Shown: one piece after another, positions 36,402-46,072 of the stretch | How positions within the stretch are numbered: position 1 is the first letter of the stretch | How the letters are laid out: each line of letters starts with the position of its first letter | DNA from: Egibacteraceae bacterium | GTDB taxonomy: Bacteria > Actinomycetota > Nitriliruptoria > Euzebyales > Egibacteraceae | DNA length: 61,684 nt | NCBI GenBank assembly: GCA_030446745.1 | Contig: JAUJMS010000005.1 | Location: forward strand, 77,826 to 139,509 | Direction of reading: 5' to 3' | Notes under the pieces: model-generated | What the model was told of the DNA's origin: nothing | Database searches by the model: none | What the model saw: the letters and a program-made list of their open reading frames with translations, nothing else | Translations under genes and position numbers: made by a program

Positions 36402-36689
36402 ATGCGATCGCGCGCGCCACTTGCCGGCTGGGAGGTCACCCTGCCGCTGCTCGCGCCGTCGATCGTCGTCGGCGGGCTGCTCGCGTTCGTGGCTAGCGTC
36501 AACGAGCTCGTCATGAGCCTGTTCCTCGCGTCGGGGCGGGTGCGGACGCTGCCAACCGTCGTGTGGCCGCAGGTGCGCCACGAGGTGCGTCCCGACGTCG
36601 CTGCCACCTCGGGCATCCTGCTGTTCGTCTCGGTCGCCGCCGCGCTCGCCGCGCTCGCCGTCTGGCGCCGCACGACCCGCGCCCGCTGA
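36402..36689 (+). pseudogene. 3' remnant of an ABC transporter permease (PotC/FbpB-like)
   Basis: Only the last 90 or so residues of a binding-protein-dependent permease remain. Matches begin inside the cytoplasmic EAA loop (GWEVTLPLLAPSIVVGG) and continue through two membrane helices (LLAFVASVNELVMSLFLAS, SGILLFVSVAAALAALAV). A full permease has about 260 residues and adjoining ATPase and binding-protein genes; none are here. The cut lies close to the start of the divergent NAD-binding gene, so a deletion or rearrangement removed the rest. No RBS supports the apparent GTG or ATG start. Confidence 0.75.
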
Positions 36690-36706
36690 GCGGCCCAGCG
36701 AACCAC

Positions 36707-36771
36707 GGGCCTTGTCAGCGACGGCACCGGAAGCGCAACGCCGGTGACAAGGGCCGGAGTGGGGCGATACT
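36707..36771 (+). promoter_or_regulatory. Promoter and inverted-repeat operator of the acyl-CoA dehydrogenase pair
   Basis: An inverted repeat GGGCCTTGTCA (36707-36717) and TGACAAGGGCC (36745-36755). The right arm overlaps a candidate -35 GTGACA (36744-36749), which is followed after 16 nt by GATACT (36766-36771). A repressor bound to the repeat would block the -35. TetR-type fatty-acid regulators commonly work this way, but no regulator gene is adjacent. The transcript would also fold into a hairpin only if initiated further upstream. Confidence 0.5.
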
Positions 36772-36802
36772 GCACGCACCCCGACACCACGGAGCGACGG
36801 CG

Positions 36803-37972
36803 ATGGACCTGAACCTGACCGACGAGCAGCAGGCATTCCGTGACGAGGTGCGCGCCTGGCTGCAGGCCAACGTTCCGGGCGAGCCGTTGCCGCCGACGTC
36901 GACGCCGGAGGGCTTCGCCGCGCACCGCGACTGGGAGCGGCGCCTGTACGACGCCGGCTACGCCGCCATCAGCTGGCCACGCGCCTACGGCGGGCGCGAC
37001 GCCGACCTGCTGACCCAGGCGATCTTCCAGGAGGAGTACACCCGCGCCAACGCCCCGGCGCGCATCAACGTCCTGGGCCTGGGCCTGGCCGGCCCGACGC
37101 TCATGGTCTACGGCAGCGACGAGCAGAAGCAGCGCTGGCTGCCGGGCATCCTGTCGTGCGAGGACATCTGGTGCCAGGGCTTCTCCGAGCCCGACGCCGG
37201 CAGCGACCTTGCGAGCCTGCGCACCTCGGCGCTGCGCGAAGGCGACGAGTTCGTCGTCAACGGCCAGAAGACCTGGACCTCGTCGGGACGCTTCGCCGAC
37301 TGGATGTTCGCGCTCGTGCGCACCGACCGCGACGCCCCGAAGCACAAGGGCATCTCGTTTCTCATGATCCCGATGGACAGCCCCGGCATCGAGGTGCGTC
37401 CGATCGTGCAGATCAACTCCGACGCAGGCTTCGCCGAGGTGTTCCTCACCGACGTCCGGGTCGCGGCGGACAACCTCGTCGGCGAGCTCAACGACGGCTG
37501 GCGCATCGCGATGACGACGCTGGGCTTCGAGCGCGGGACGGGCCTGGGCAGCCACGTCCGCTTCTCGAAGGACCTCGAGGAGCTCGTCGCGCTGGTCAAG
37601 GCGGTCGGGGCGGACCACGATCCGCTGGTGCGCGACCGCGTCGCCCGGCTGTACGCCGAAACCGAGGTGTACCGCCACAACATGTACCGAACGCTGACGC
37701 GACTGGCCGGTGGCAAGCCGATCGGTCCCGAGGCGAGCCTGAACAAGCTGTTCTGGTCGGAGATGGAGGTGCGGATCTTCGAGACCGGCATGGAGGTCAT
37801 GGGTCCCTACGCCGAACTCACCTCGAAGGCCGACGCCGCCGTCGACAAGGACACCTGGCACAAGCGCTACTGGTACGCGCGGGCGGCGTGCATCTACGCC
37901 GGCACGACCGAGATCCAGAAGAACATCGTCTCCGAGCGGGTGCTCGGCCTGCCCAAGGAGCCCCGCGCGTGA
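36803..37972 (+). CDS. Acyl-CoA dehydrogenase, first of a pair
   Basis: 389 residues. Three-domain FAD flavoenzyme: helical N-terminus (DLNLTDEQQAFRDEVRAWLQ), central beta-domain with the FAD-contacting WCQGFSEPDAGSDLASLRT and VNGQKTWTSSGRFADWMFALVRT, and C-terminal helical domain ending AGTTEIQKNIVSERVLGLP. Long size and arrangement match the FadE-type large subunits that form heteromers in actinobacteria. GGAG lies 7 nt before the ATG. The second dehydrogenase overlaps by 4 nt (GTGA), so the two are probably one heterotetrameric enzyme; electrons would go to EtfAB. Confidence 0.93.
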   Translation: MDLNLTDEQQAFRDEVRAWLQANVPGEPLPPTSTPEGFAAHRDWERRLYDAGYAAISWPRAYGGRDADLLTQAIFQEEYTRANAPARINVLGLGLAGPTLMVYGSDEQKQRWLPGILSCEDIWCQGFSEPDAGSDLASLRTSALREGDEFVVNGQKTWTSSGRFADWMFALVRTDRDAPKHKGISFLMIPMDSPGIEVRPIVQINSDAGFAEVFLTDVRVAADNLVGELNDGWRIAMTTLGFERGTGLGSHVRFSKDLEELVALVKAVGADHDPLVRDRVARLYAETEVYRHNMYRTLTRLAGGKPIGPEASLNKLFWSEMEVRIFETGMEVMGPYAELTSKADAAVDKDTWHKRYWYARAACIYAGTTEIQKNIVSERVLGLPKEPRA

Positions 37973-38979
37973 ACTTCGACTTCACCGAGGAGCAGTACCA
38001 GCTGCGCGACGCGGCGCGCGACTTCTTCGCCGGCGAGTGCCCGCCGTCGCACGTCCGCGCAATGTGGGACGACCAGACCGGCCGCTCGCCGGCGCTGTGG
38101 CGGGCGATGGCCGAGACTGGCTTCGTCGGCCTGACGATCCCCGAGGAGCACGGCGGCCTCGGCATGGACGAGGTCGACCTGGTCCTCCTGCTCGAGGAGG
38201 CCGGGCGGGCGGCGTTGCCCGAGCCGCTGGTCGAGACGACCGCGATCGCCGCCCCGACCCTCGTCGAGGCGGGCACGCCCGAGCAGCAGGCGCACTGGCT
38301 GCCGCGCATCGCCGCCGGCGAGGCGATCGCGACGGTGCAGCTCGCCGGCGCCCCGTTCGCGGTCGACGCCCACGTCGCCGACGTGCTCGTGCTCGAACGT
38401 GACGGCCGGCTCCACGCGGTGCCGTCCGAACGCTTCAACGCCGTCGCGCAGCCGTCGCTGGACGGGGCGCGCCGCGTGTTCACCGTCGAGGCCGAGACCG
38501 GCCCGGACACGGCGATGGCCGGCGGCCCGGACGCCGCCGCCAAGGCGTACGACCGGGCGGCGTGGGCCACCGCGAGCGTGCTCGGCGGCGTCGCGCACCA
38601 GCTGCTCGACATGACGGTGTCCTACGTCCGCGAGCGCGAGCAGTTCGGCCGCCCCGTCGGCTCGTTCCAGGCGATCAAGCACAAGCTCGCCGAGACGCTG
38701 CTCGTCGTCGAGACCTCGAAGGCGGCGACGTGGTACGCGGCCTACGCGATCGCCACCGACCGTGCGGACCGCAGCGAGGCCGTGAGCGTCGCGAAGTCCT
38801 ACGCCAGCGACGCCGAGCGCAAGGCCAACCTCGAGGCGCTGCAGTGCCACGGTGGGATCGGCTTCACCTGGGAGCACGACCTGCACCTGTGGCTCAAGCG
38901 CGGCAAGGCGCTGGAGCAGGCGTACGGCTCGGCGACCGAGCATCGCGCGCGACTCGCCAGCCGGCTGTTCGCCTCGTAA
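37969..38979 (+). CDS. Acyl-CoA dehydrogenase, second of a pair
   Basis: 336 residues, shorter than the usual 380. It has NFDFTEEQYQLRDAARDFF at the start, GFVGLTIPEEHGGLGMDEVD, then a shortened central region: the SEPDAGSD-type FAD loop is not present (ATVQLAGAPFAVDAHVADVL occupies that place). The C-terminal domain is typical (REREQFGRPVGSFQAIKHKLAE, ALQCHGGIGFTWEHDLHLWLKR). In heteromeric actinobacterial FadEs one subunit likewise lacks part of the cofactor site, which fits the translational coupling to the gene before it. Substrate unknown; steroid side-chain-type enzymes have this architecture. Confidence 0.9.
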   Translation: MNFDFTEEQYQLRDAARDFFAGECPPSHVRAMWDDQTGRSPALWRAMAETGFVGLTIPEEHGGLGMDEVDLVLLLEEAGRAALPEPLVETTAIAAPTLVEAGTPEQQAHWLPRIAAGEAIATVQLAGAPFAVDAHVADVLVLERDGRLHAVPSERFNAVAQPSLDGARRVFTVEAETGPDTAMAGGPDAAAKAYDRAAWATASVLGGVAHQLLDMTVSYVREREQFGRPVGSFQAIKHKLAETLLVVETSKAATWYAAYAIATDRADRSEAVSVAKSYASDAERKANLEALQCHGGIGFTWEHDLHLWLKRGKALEQAYGSATEHRARLASRLFAS

Positions 38980-39000
38980 CGCCGGCTCCGCGGTCGCGCG

Positions 39001-39552
39001 GTGCTCACCCTGTTCCACGACTTTGCGAGCCCCACGTCGGCTATCGCGGTCGCGCGCCTGCAACGCCTCGCCGACGAGGGGCTGCCCGTCGCGTTCGCCG
39101 GCTTCGACGTCACCGGCGTCGACGTCGCGCTGCCGCCGGGGCTGGACGTGCTCGCGGACCTCGACCGGCTCGCTGAGGAGGCGGCGGTCGAGGGGATCGT
39201 CCTGCGCCGGCCGGCGGTGCTGCCGCCGACCGCCCGGGCGCACGTCGTGGCGAGCGTCGCCGACGCCGCCGGCCTCGGCGCCTCGTGGCGCCAGAGCTGC
39301 TACCGCGCGGTGTGGGCCGACAGACGCGACGTCGGCGACCCGGCGGTCCTGGTCGACCTCGCATCCGCCGCCGGACTGGACCCCGCCGCCGTCCGCGCCG
39401 CCCTCGACGACCCCGCGCTGCTCGCGTCGGTCCGCCGGCGCACCGCCGAGCGCCGCCGCGACGGGGTGGGCGGCGTCCCGACGCTGCTCGCCCACCGCAC
39501 CCTGGTCCCCGGCCTGCTCACCGAAGCCGATCTGCGCGCGCTGGCCGTCTGA
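39001..39552 (+). CDS. DsbA-fold thioredoxin-like protein without CXXC
   Basis: 183 residues. Begins LTLFHDFASPTSAIAVARLQ, the beta-alpha start of the DSBA/2-hydroxychromene-2-carboxylate isomerase family, with a Ser-Pro-Thr-Ser stretch where the disulfide motif would be, so it has no redox CXXC. Ends with GVGGVPTLLAHRTLVPGLLTE, the cis-Pro loop (GVPT) seen in this fold. It resembles glutathione- or mycothiol-type isomerase-like DsbA proteins (FrnE type). It begins 21 nt after the second acyl-CoA dehydrogenase and is likely in that operon. Function unknown. Confidence 0.78.
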   Translation: MLTLFHDFASPTSAIAVARLQRLADEGLPVAFAGFDVTGVDVALPPGLDVLADLDRLAEEAAVEGIVLRRPAVLPPTARAHVVASVADAAGLGASWRQSCYRAVWADRRDVGDPAVLVDLASAAGLDPAAVRAALDDPALLASVRRRTAERRRDGVGGVPTLLAHRTLVPGLLTEADLRALAV

Positions 39553-39591
39553 GGCCGGTTGCACCGCGGGCGACCGATACGCTCGTCGGTG

Positions 39592-41139
<1,548 letters not shown>

Positions 41140-41166
41140 GACCGGGCGAACAGACGAGGAACCGAC

Positions 41167-41736
41167 GTGACCGCACTGCTGCAAACTGCTTCCCCGCCGA
41201 CCATGGCCGCGACGGCGGCCGCCATCGACGAGGAGGTGGCGTGGGCACGTTGCGACTCGCCACTGGGGCCGCTCGTCGCCGCCGCGACACCGCGGGGGCT
41301 GGCGCTGGTCGCCTACGAGGCCGGCCGCCTCGACGCGCTGCTCGACACGCTCGCCGTCCGCGTGTCGCCGCGGGTGCGTGAAGCGCCGGACCGCCTCGAC
41401 GGCATCCGCCGCCAGCTCGACGAGTACTTCGCCGGCCGGCGCCAGCGCTTCGAGCTGGACGTCGACTGGTCGCTGGTGCGCGGCGGCTTCGGCCGCCGGG
41501 TGCTCGACGCCACAGCGGCGATCCCGCACGGCGCGGTCGCGACGTACCGCGAGGTTGCCGCGACGGCAGGCAACGCGCGGGCGTCGCGGGCGGCGGGCAA
41601 CGCGCTGGGCGCCAACCCGCTGTGCATCGTGGTGCCGTGCCACCGCGTCCTGCGCAGCGGCGGCGGCCTCGGCGGCTACACGACCGGCGTCGACAAGAAG
41701 TCGTGGCTGTTGCGCCACGAGGGCGTCGAGAGCTGA
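41167..41736 (+). CDS. ogt: Methylated-DNA-protein-cysteine methyltransferase
   Basis: 189 residues. Removes alkyl groups from O6-guanine onto its own Cys. The acceptor motif IVVPCHRVLRSGG (Cys about residue 158) and the DNA-binding helix stretch AIPHGAVATYREVAATAGN with RAAGNALGANP are clear. The N-terminal pseudo-RNase-H-like domain is shorter, as in Ogt rather than Ada-fused forms. It starts 27 nt after the kinase stop and may share its transcript. The following MpaB-like gene begins 44 nt downstream. Confidence 0.93.
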   Translation: MTALLQTASPPTMAATAAAIDEEVAWARCDSPLGPLVAAATPRGLALVAYEAGRLDALLDTLAVRVSPRVREAPDRLDGIRRQLDEYFAGRRQRFELDVDWSLVRGGFGRRVLDATAAIPHGAVATYREVAATAGNARASRAAGNALGANPLCIVVPCHRVLRSGGGLGGYTTGVDKKSWLLRHEGVES

Positions 41737-41780
41737 CCGCTCCGGGAACCGCTCCCGGGTCGCGGCGCCGCGCTGACCGG

Positions 41781-42785
41781 ATGACGGCGGTTTCACCGCT
41801 GCGGTGGGTCGCGGGTGCCGCGCCCGACGGGTTGCCGGTGGTGCGCACGCTGGTCGCGGCGGGCATGGCGCGGATCTTCGGTCCGGCGCCGTTCGACCCC
41901 GCCGACGACGCGGGCGACCCCGGGCTGCTGGGGCCTGCGTCGGCGTCGTGGCAGGTGATCGGCGAGCCTGCCGCGATCGTCGGCGGCATCCGCGCGCTGC
42001 TGGTCCAGCTGCTGCATCCGCTGGCCATGGCCGGCGTCGCGAACCATTCGAACTTCCGCACCGACCCGCTGGGGCGCCTGCACGCGACCAGTGCGTACGT
42101 GTCGGCGACGACGTTCGGCTCGACGCGGCAGGCGCTGGCCGCGGCGCGCGTCGTGCGCCGTGCCCACGCCGTCGTGCGCGGCACCGCCCCAGACGGCCGC
42201 GCGTACCGCGCCGACGACCCGCACCTGCTCACGTGGGTCTCGATCGGGCTGACGTCGAGCTTCCTCGCCACCGACGCGGCCTACGCCCCGACGCCGGTCG
42301 CCGGCGCCACCGCGGATGCGCTCGTCGCCGAGCAGTCGCGGGTGGCGGCGTTGCTCGACCCCCGGGTCGACCTCGACGCGCTCACGGCCGACGAAGGCGC
42401 CGTATCAAGTCTGCGCGCCGGCACGCTCGCGCTGCCGCTGCTCGAGGAGGGCAACCTGCCGCGGACCGTCGAACAACTGCGGGCGCGGCTGGCGGCATTC
42501 GACGGCGAGTTGGCGCTCACGGAGCAGAGCCGCGACGCCCTGCGCTTCCTGCGGTGGCCGCCGCTGGCGCCGGCGGTCCGCGCCGCCTACCTGCCGATGG
42601 TGGCGGGAGCGGCCGCCACACTGGACCCGGCGCAGCGCACGCTGCTGGGCCTTCCGGCGTCACGGGTCGCCGCGTGGCCGGTGCTGGCGAACACGCGCGC
42701 GCTGCTCGCCGCGTTCCGGTTGTCGACCGGCGTGTCGCCTTCGCTGCAGGCCGCGCGCCGGCGCGTCGCCGCCCCCGTGGCCTGA
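41781..42785 (+). CDS. MpaB/DUF2236-family oxygenase-like protein
   Basis: 334 residues of the DUF2236 family, of which the rubber oxygenases and MpaB are relatives: GGIRALLVQLLHPLAMAGVANHS near residue 70 with the heme-ligand-region His, FRTDPLGRLHATSAYVSATTFG, and RAHAVVRGTAPDGRAYRADD further on. Family members bind b-type heme. Substrate unknown. It lies 44 nt after ogt on the same strand. A GACGG stretch follows the start, but no clear ribosome site precedes it. Confidence 0.8.
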   Translation: MTAVSPLRWVAGAAPDGLPVVRTLVAAGMARIFGPAPFDPADDAGDPGLLGPASASWQVIGEPAAIVGGIRALLVQLLHPLAMAGVANHSNFRTDPLGRLHATSAYVSATTFGSTRQALAAARVVRRAHAVVRGTAPDGRAYRADDPHLLTWVSIGLTSSFLATDAAYAPTPVAGATADALVAEQSRVAALLDPRVDLDALTADEGAVSSLRAGTLALPLLEEGNLPRTVEQLRARLAAFDGELALTEQSRDALRFLRWPPLAPAVRAAYLPMVAGAAATLDPAQRTLLGLPASRVAAWPVLANTRALLAAFRLSTGVSPSLQAARRRVAAPVA

Positions 42786-42809
42786 CCCCCGCGAACGCAA
42801 AGCCGACCC

Positions 42810-44463
42810 CTAGATGACGGGCGGCTCCCGGTAGGTGCCGAACACGTCCTTGAGCGTGCCGCAGATCTCGCCGAGGGTCGCGTCCGCGCGCACGGCGTCC
42901 ATGATGACGGGGACGAGGTTCTCGTCGCCCCTGGCGGCGACCGCGAGCCGCTCCAGCGCCGCGTCGGTCGCGGCCGTGTCACGCTCCGCGCGGAACGCGG
43001 TGAGCCGGCGCTGCTGCGCCAGCTCCACCTCCTTGGAAATGCGCAGGATTTCCAGGTCCGGCTCATCCGCGGCGGTGTGGACGTTCACCCCGACGATGTG
43101 CTTGGTGCCCTTCTCCAGCTGCTGCTGGTAGGCGAACGCGGCGTCGGCGATCTCCGACATGAACCAGCCGGACTCGATGCCGCGCAGCAGGCCGCCGGTG
43201 ACCGTCCCGTCGGGTGCCATGTCGAGGATGCGGGCGAGGTACGCCTCGGCGTCGGCCTCGACTCGGTCGGTCATCCACTCGACGAACCACGAACCGCCGA
43301 GCGGGTCGATGGTGTTCGTCACGCCGGTCTCTTCGGCGATGACCTGTTGGGTCCGCAGCGCCACCCGCGCCGCGTGGTCGCTGGGCAGGGCCAGCACCTC
43401 GTCCAGGGCGTTGGTGTGCAGCGACTGCGTGCCGCCGAGGACGCAGCGCCTCGATCGCGGTGCGCACGACGTTGTTGTCCGGCTGCTGCGCGGTCAACGA
43501 CACCCCGGCCGTCTGGGTGTGGAAGCGCATGAGCATCGCCTTGTCGGCGGTCGCCCCGTAGCGCTCGCGCATCCACTTCGCCCAGATGCGCCGGCCGGCG
43601 CGGAACTTGCCGATCTCCTCGAAGAAGTCGATGTGAGCGTCGAAGAAGAAGCTCAGCCGGGGCGCGAACTCGTCGGGGTGCAACCCGCGGCTCATACCGA
43701 GCTCGACGTAGGAGAAGCCGGCGGCGAGGGTGAACGCGAGCTCCTGCGCGGCCGTCGAGCCGGCCTCACGGATGTGGTACCCCGACACCGAGATCGGGTG
43801 GTAACGGGGAACGTTGGCGGCGGTGTACTCGATGAGGTCACCGATCAGCCGCAGGTGCGGCTCCGGCGGGAACAGCCACTCCTTCTGCGCGATGTACTCC
43901 TTGTGGATGTCGGTCTGCAGCGTCCCCGCGAGCTGCCCGACGTCGAAGCCCTGACGCTCCGCGGCGACCGCGTACATCGCGAACAGCACGATCGCCGGAC
44001 CGTTGATCGTCATCGAGGTCGTGATGTCGCCGAGCGGGATGCCGTCGAACAGCCGCTGCACGTCGGCGACGGTGTCGACGGCCACGCCGCAGTGGCCGAC
44101 CTCGCCCTCGGACTCGGCCTCGTCGGAGTCGCGGCCCATGAGGGTCGGCATGTCGAAGGCCACCGACAGCCCGTGCTGGCCCGCCTCCAGCAGGTCGTGG
44201 TAGCGCCGGTTGGTGTCCTCGACACTGCCGAACCCCGCGAACTGGCGGATCGTCCACGGCCTCCCGCGGTACATCGACGGATAGACGCCACGCGTGAACG
44301 GATACACGCCGGGGTAACCGATCCGCTCGAAGTCGACGGTGTAGTTGTGCGGGCCCACCAGCGCCGGCACCTCGACGTCGGACAGCGTCGTGAAGTCGGC
44401 GTCACGCTCGGGCGTCGCGGCGTAGCGGCGTTCCCATGCCGCGCGCATCTCGTCGCTGGTCAC
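42810..44463 (-). CDS. Acyl-CoA mutase large subunit, isobutyryl-CoA-mutase type, with one frame break
   Basis: About 550 residues, the B12-dependent barrel subunit that works with a separate cobalamin-binding small subunit. Substrate-specificity positions read IRQFAGF (Phe, about residue 75) and [13 protein letters not shown] (Gln), as in isobutyryl-CoA mutase, whereas methylmalonyl-CoA mutase has Tyr and Arg. The frame breaks at 43441-43447: the sequence expected to read [16 protein letters not shown] shifts by one base (or lacks five). GTG 44463 has GAGGAG 5 nt before it. No small subunit adjoins; the MeaB chaperone lies 3 kb away. Interconverts branched and straight C4 acyl-CoA, linking valine breakdown to butyryl-CoA. 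Confidence 0.87.
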
Positions 44464-44578
44464 GCTGACTCCTCGCATGTCGGGGATACCGGCGAACCAT
44501 CCGCCAGCAGACGACATTCTGCCACCGGGCCGTCGGTGCGAAGATGGCCGCCACTGCCGCCGGCGAAACGAGGATCTC

Positions 44579-46069
44579 ATGGCGATCGCCCCGCCCGACC
44601 TGACCACCCCGACGCTGGAGTCGCGCAACCCGGCGACCGGCGAGGTCGTCGCCACGCTGCCCGTCGACGGGCCCAGCGAGGTTGCGGCCGCCGTCGCGGC
44701 GGCGCGCCGAGCCGCCGCGTGGTGGGGCGGCCTCGGCTTCGAGCAGCGGGCTCGGCGCCTCAACGCCTTCAAGCGACGGCTCGCTCGCGACAGCGCCGCG
44801 CTGTGCGACCTCGTCCACCGCGAGAACGGCAAGCCGCTCGCCGACGCCTATACCGAGGCGGTCCTGACGGTCGACCACCTCGCCTGGGCGGCGCGCAACG
44901 CCCCGAAGGTGCTGCGCCGGCGGGCGGTGTGGCCCAACGCGCTCGCGCTGAACCACGCCGCGACCGTCGAGTACCAGCCGCTGGGCGTCGTCGGGGTCAT
45001 CGGACCGTGGAACTACCCGGTCTACACGCCGATGGGCTCGATCGCGTACGCGCTGGCCGCAGGCAACGCCGTGGTGTTCAAGCCGAGCGAGTACACCCCC
45101 GCGGTGGGGCGCTGGCTGGCGGACGCGTTCGCCGACGTCGTCCCCGAACACCCGGTGTTCACCGTCGTGACCGGGTACGGCGACACCGGCGCGGCGCTGT
45201 GCCGGGCAGGGGTCGACAAGCTTGCGTTCACCGGCTCGGCGGCGACCGGTCGCAAGGTCATGGCGGCCTGCGCCGAGCGGCTCACCCCCGTCCTGCTCGA
45301 GCTCGGCGGCAAGGATGCGCTCATCGTCGACGATGACGCCGACGTTGACGCCGCCGCGACCGCCGCGGTGTGGGGCGGGCTGCAAAACGCCGGGCAGGCG
45401 TGCATCGCGGTCGAACGGGTCTACGTCACCGAGCCGGTCTACGACCGCTTCGTGGAGCGGGTCGTCGATCTCGCGTCACGGGTGCGCGCCGGTTCCGGTC
45501 GGGACGCCCACATCGGCCCGATCACCATGCCGGGCCAGGTCGACGTCATCGAACGCCACCTGCGCGACGCGCTGGACCGCGGTGCGCGCGCCGTCGTCGG
45601 CGGCGCCGACGCGGTCCACCGGCCCTACGTCGACCCGGTGGTGCTCGTCGACGTCCCCGACGGCGCACTGATCCTGCGCGAGGAGACCTTCGGGCCAACG
45701 CTGCCGATCGTGAAGGTCCGCGACGCCGACGAGGCGGTCACCCGCGCCAACGACACCGCCTACGGGCTGGCCGGTGCGGTGTTCGCGCGCCGGCGCGGCA
45801 CCGAGATCGCGCGGCGGCTGCGAGCCGGCATGACGAGCGTCAACTCGGTGCTGACCTTCGCGACGGTGCCACGGCTGCCCTTCGGCGGCGTGGGCGAGTC
45901 CGGCTTCGGGCGCATCCACGGGCCCGACGGCCTGCGTGAGTTCTCGCGTGCGAAAGCGATCACCCGCCAGCGGTTCCCCTTGCCGGTCGAGCTGCAGTCC
46001 TTCGCCCGGCCGGCATGGGCGCTCCCCGCCCTCGCGCGCGCCACCCGCCTGCGCCACGGACGGCGCTGA
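44579..46069 (+). CDS. Aldehyde dehydrogenase family protein
   Basis: 496 residues. NAD(P) enzyme with the general base Glu in LLELGGKDALIVDDD, the catalytic Cys in NAGQACIAVERVYV, and NYPVYTPMGSIAYALAAGNAVVFKPSEYTP in the cofactor fold. FTGSAATGRKVM carries the conserved Gly-x-x-x-Gly segment. ATG 44579 is preceded by CGAGGATCTC. It is divergent from the acyl-CoA mutase gene, separated by 115 nt. Substrate unknown; the C-terminal 25 residues extend past the usual domain. Confidence 0.92.
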   Translation: MAIAPPDLTTPTLESRNPATGEVVATLPVDGPSEVAAAVAAARRAAAWWGGLGFEQRARRLNAFKRRLARDSAALCDLVHRENGKPLADAYTEAVLTVDHLAWAARNAPKVLRRRAVWPNALALNHAATVEYQPLGVVGVIGPWNYPVYTPMGSIAYALAAGNAVVFKPSEYTPAVGRWLADAFADVVPEHPVFTVVTGYGDTGAALCRAGVDKLAFTGSAATGRKVMAACAERLTPVLLELGGKDALIVDDDADVDAAATAAVWGGLQNAGQACIAVERVYVTEPVYDRFVERVVDLASRVRAGSGRDAHIGPITMPGQVDVIERHLRDALDRGARAVVGGADAVHRPYVDPVVLVDVPDGALILREETFGPTLPIVKVRDADEAVTRANDTAYGLAGAVFARRRGTEIARRLRAGMTSVNSVLTFATVPRLPFGGVGESGFGRIHGPDGLREFSRAKAITRQRFPLPVELQSFARPAWALPALARATRLRHGRR

Positions 46070-46072
46070 CCG

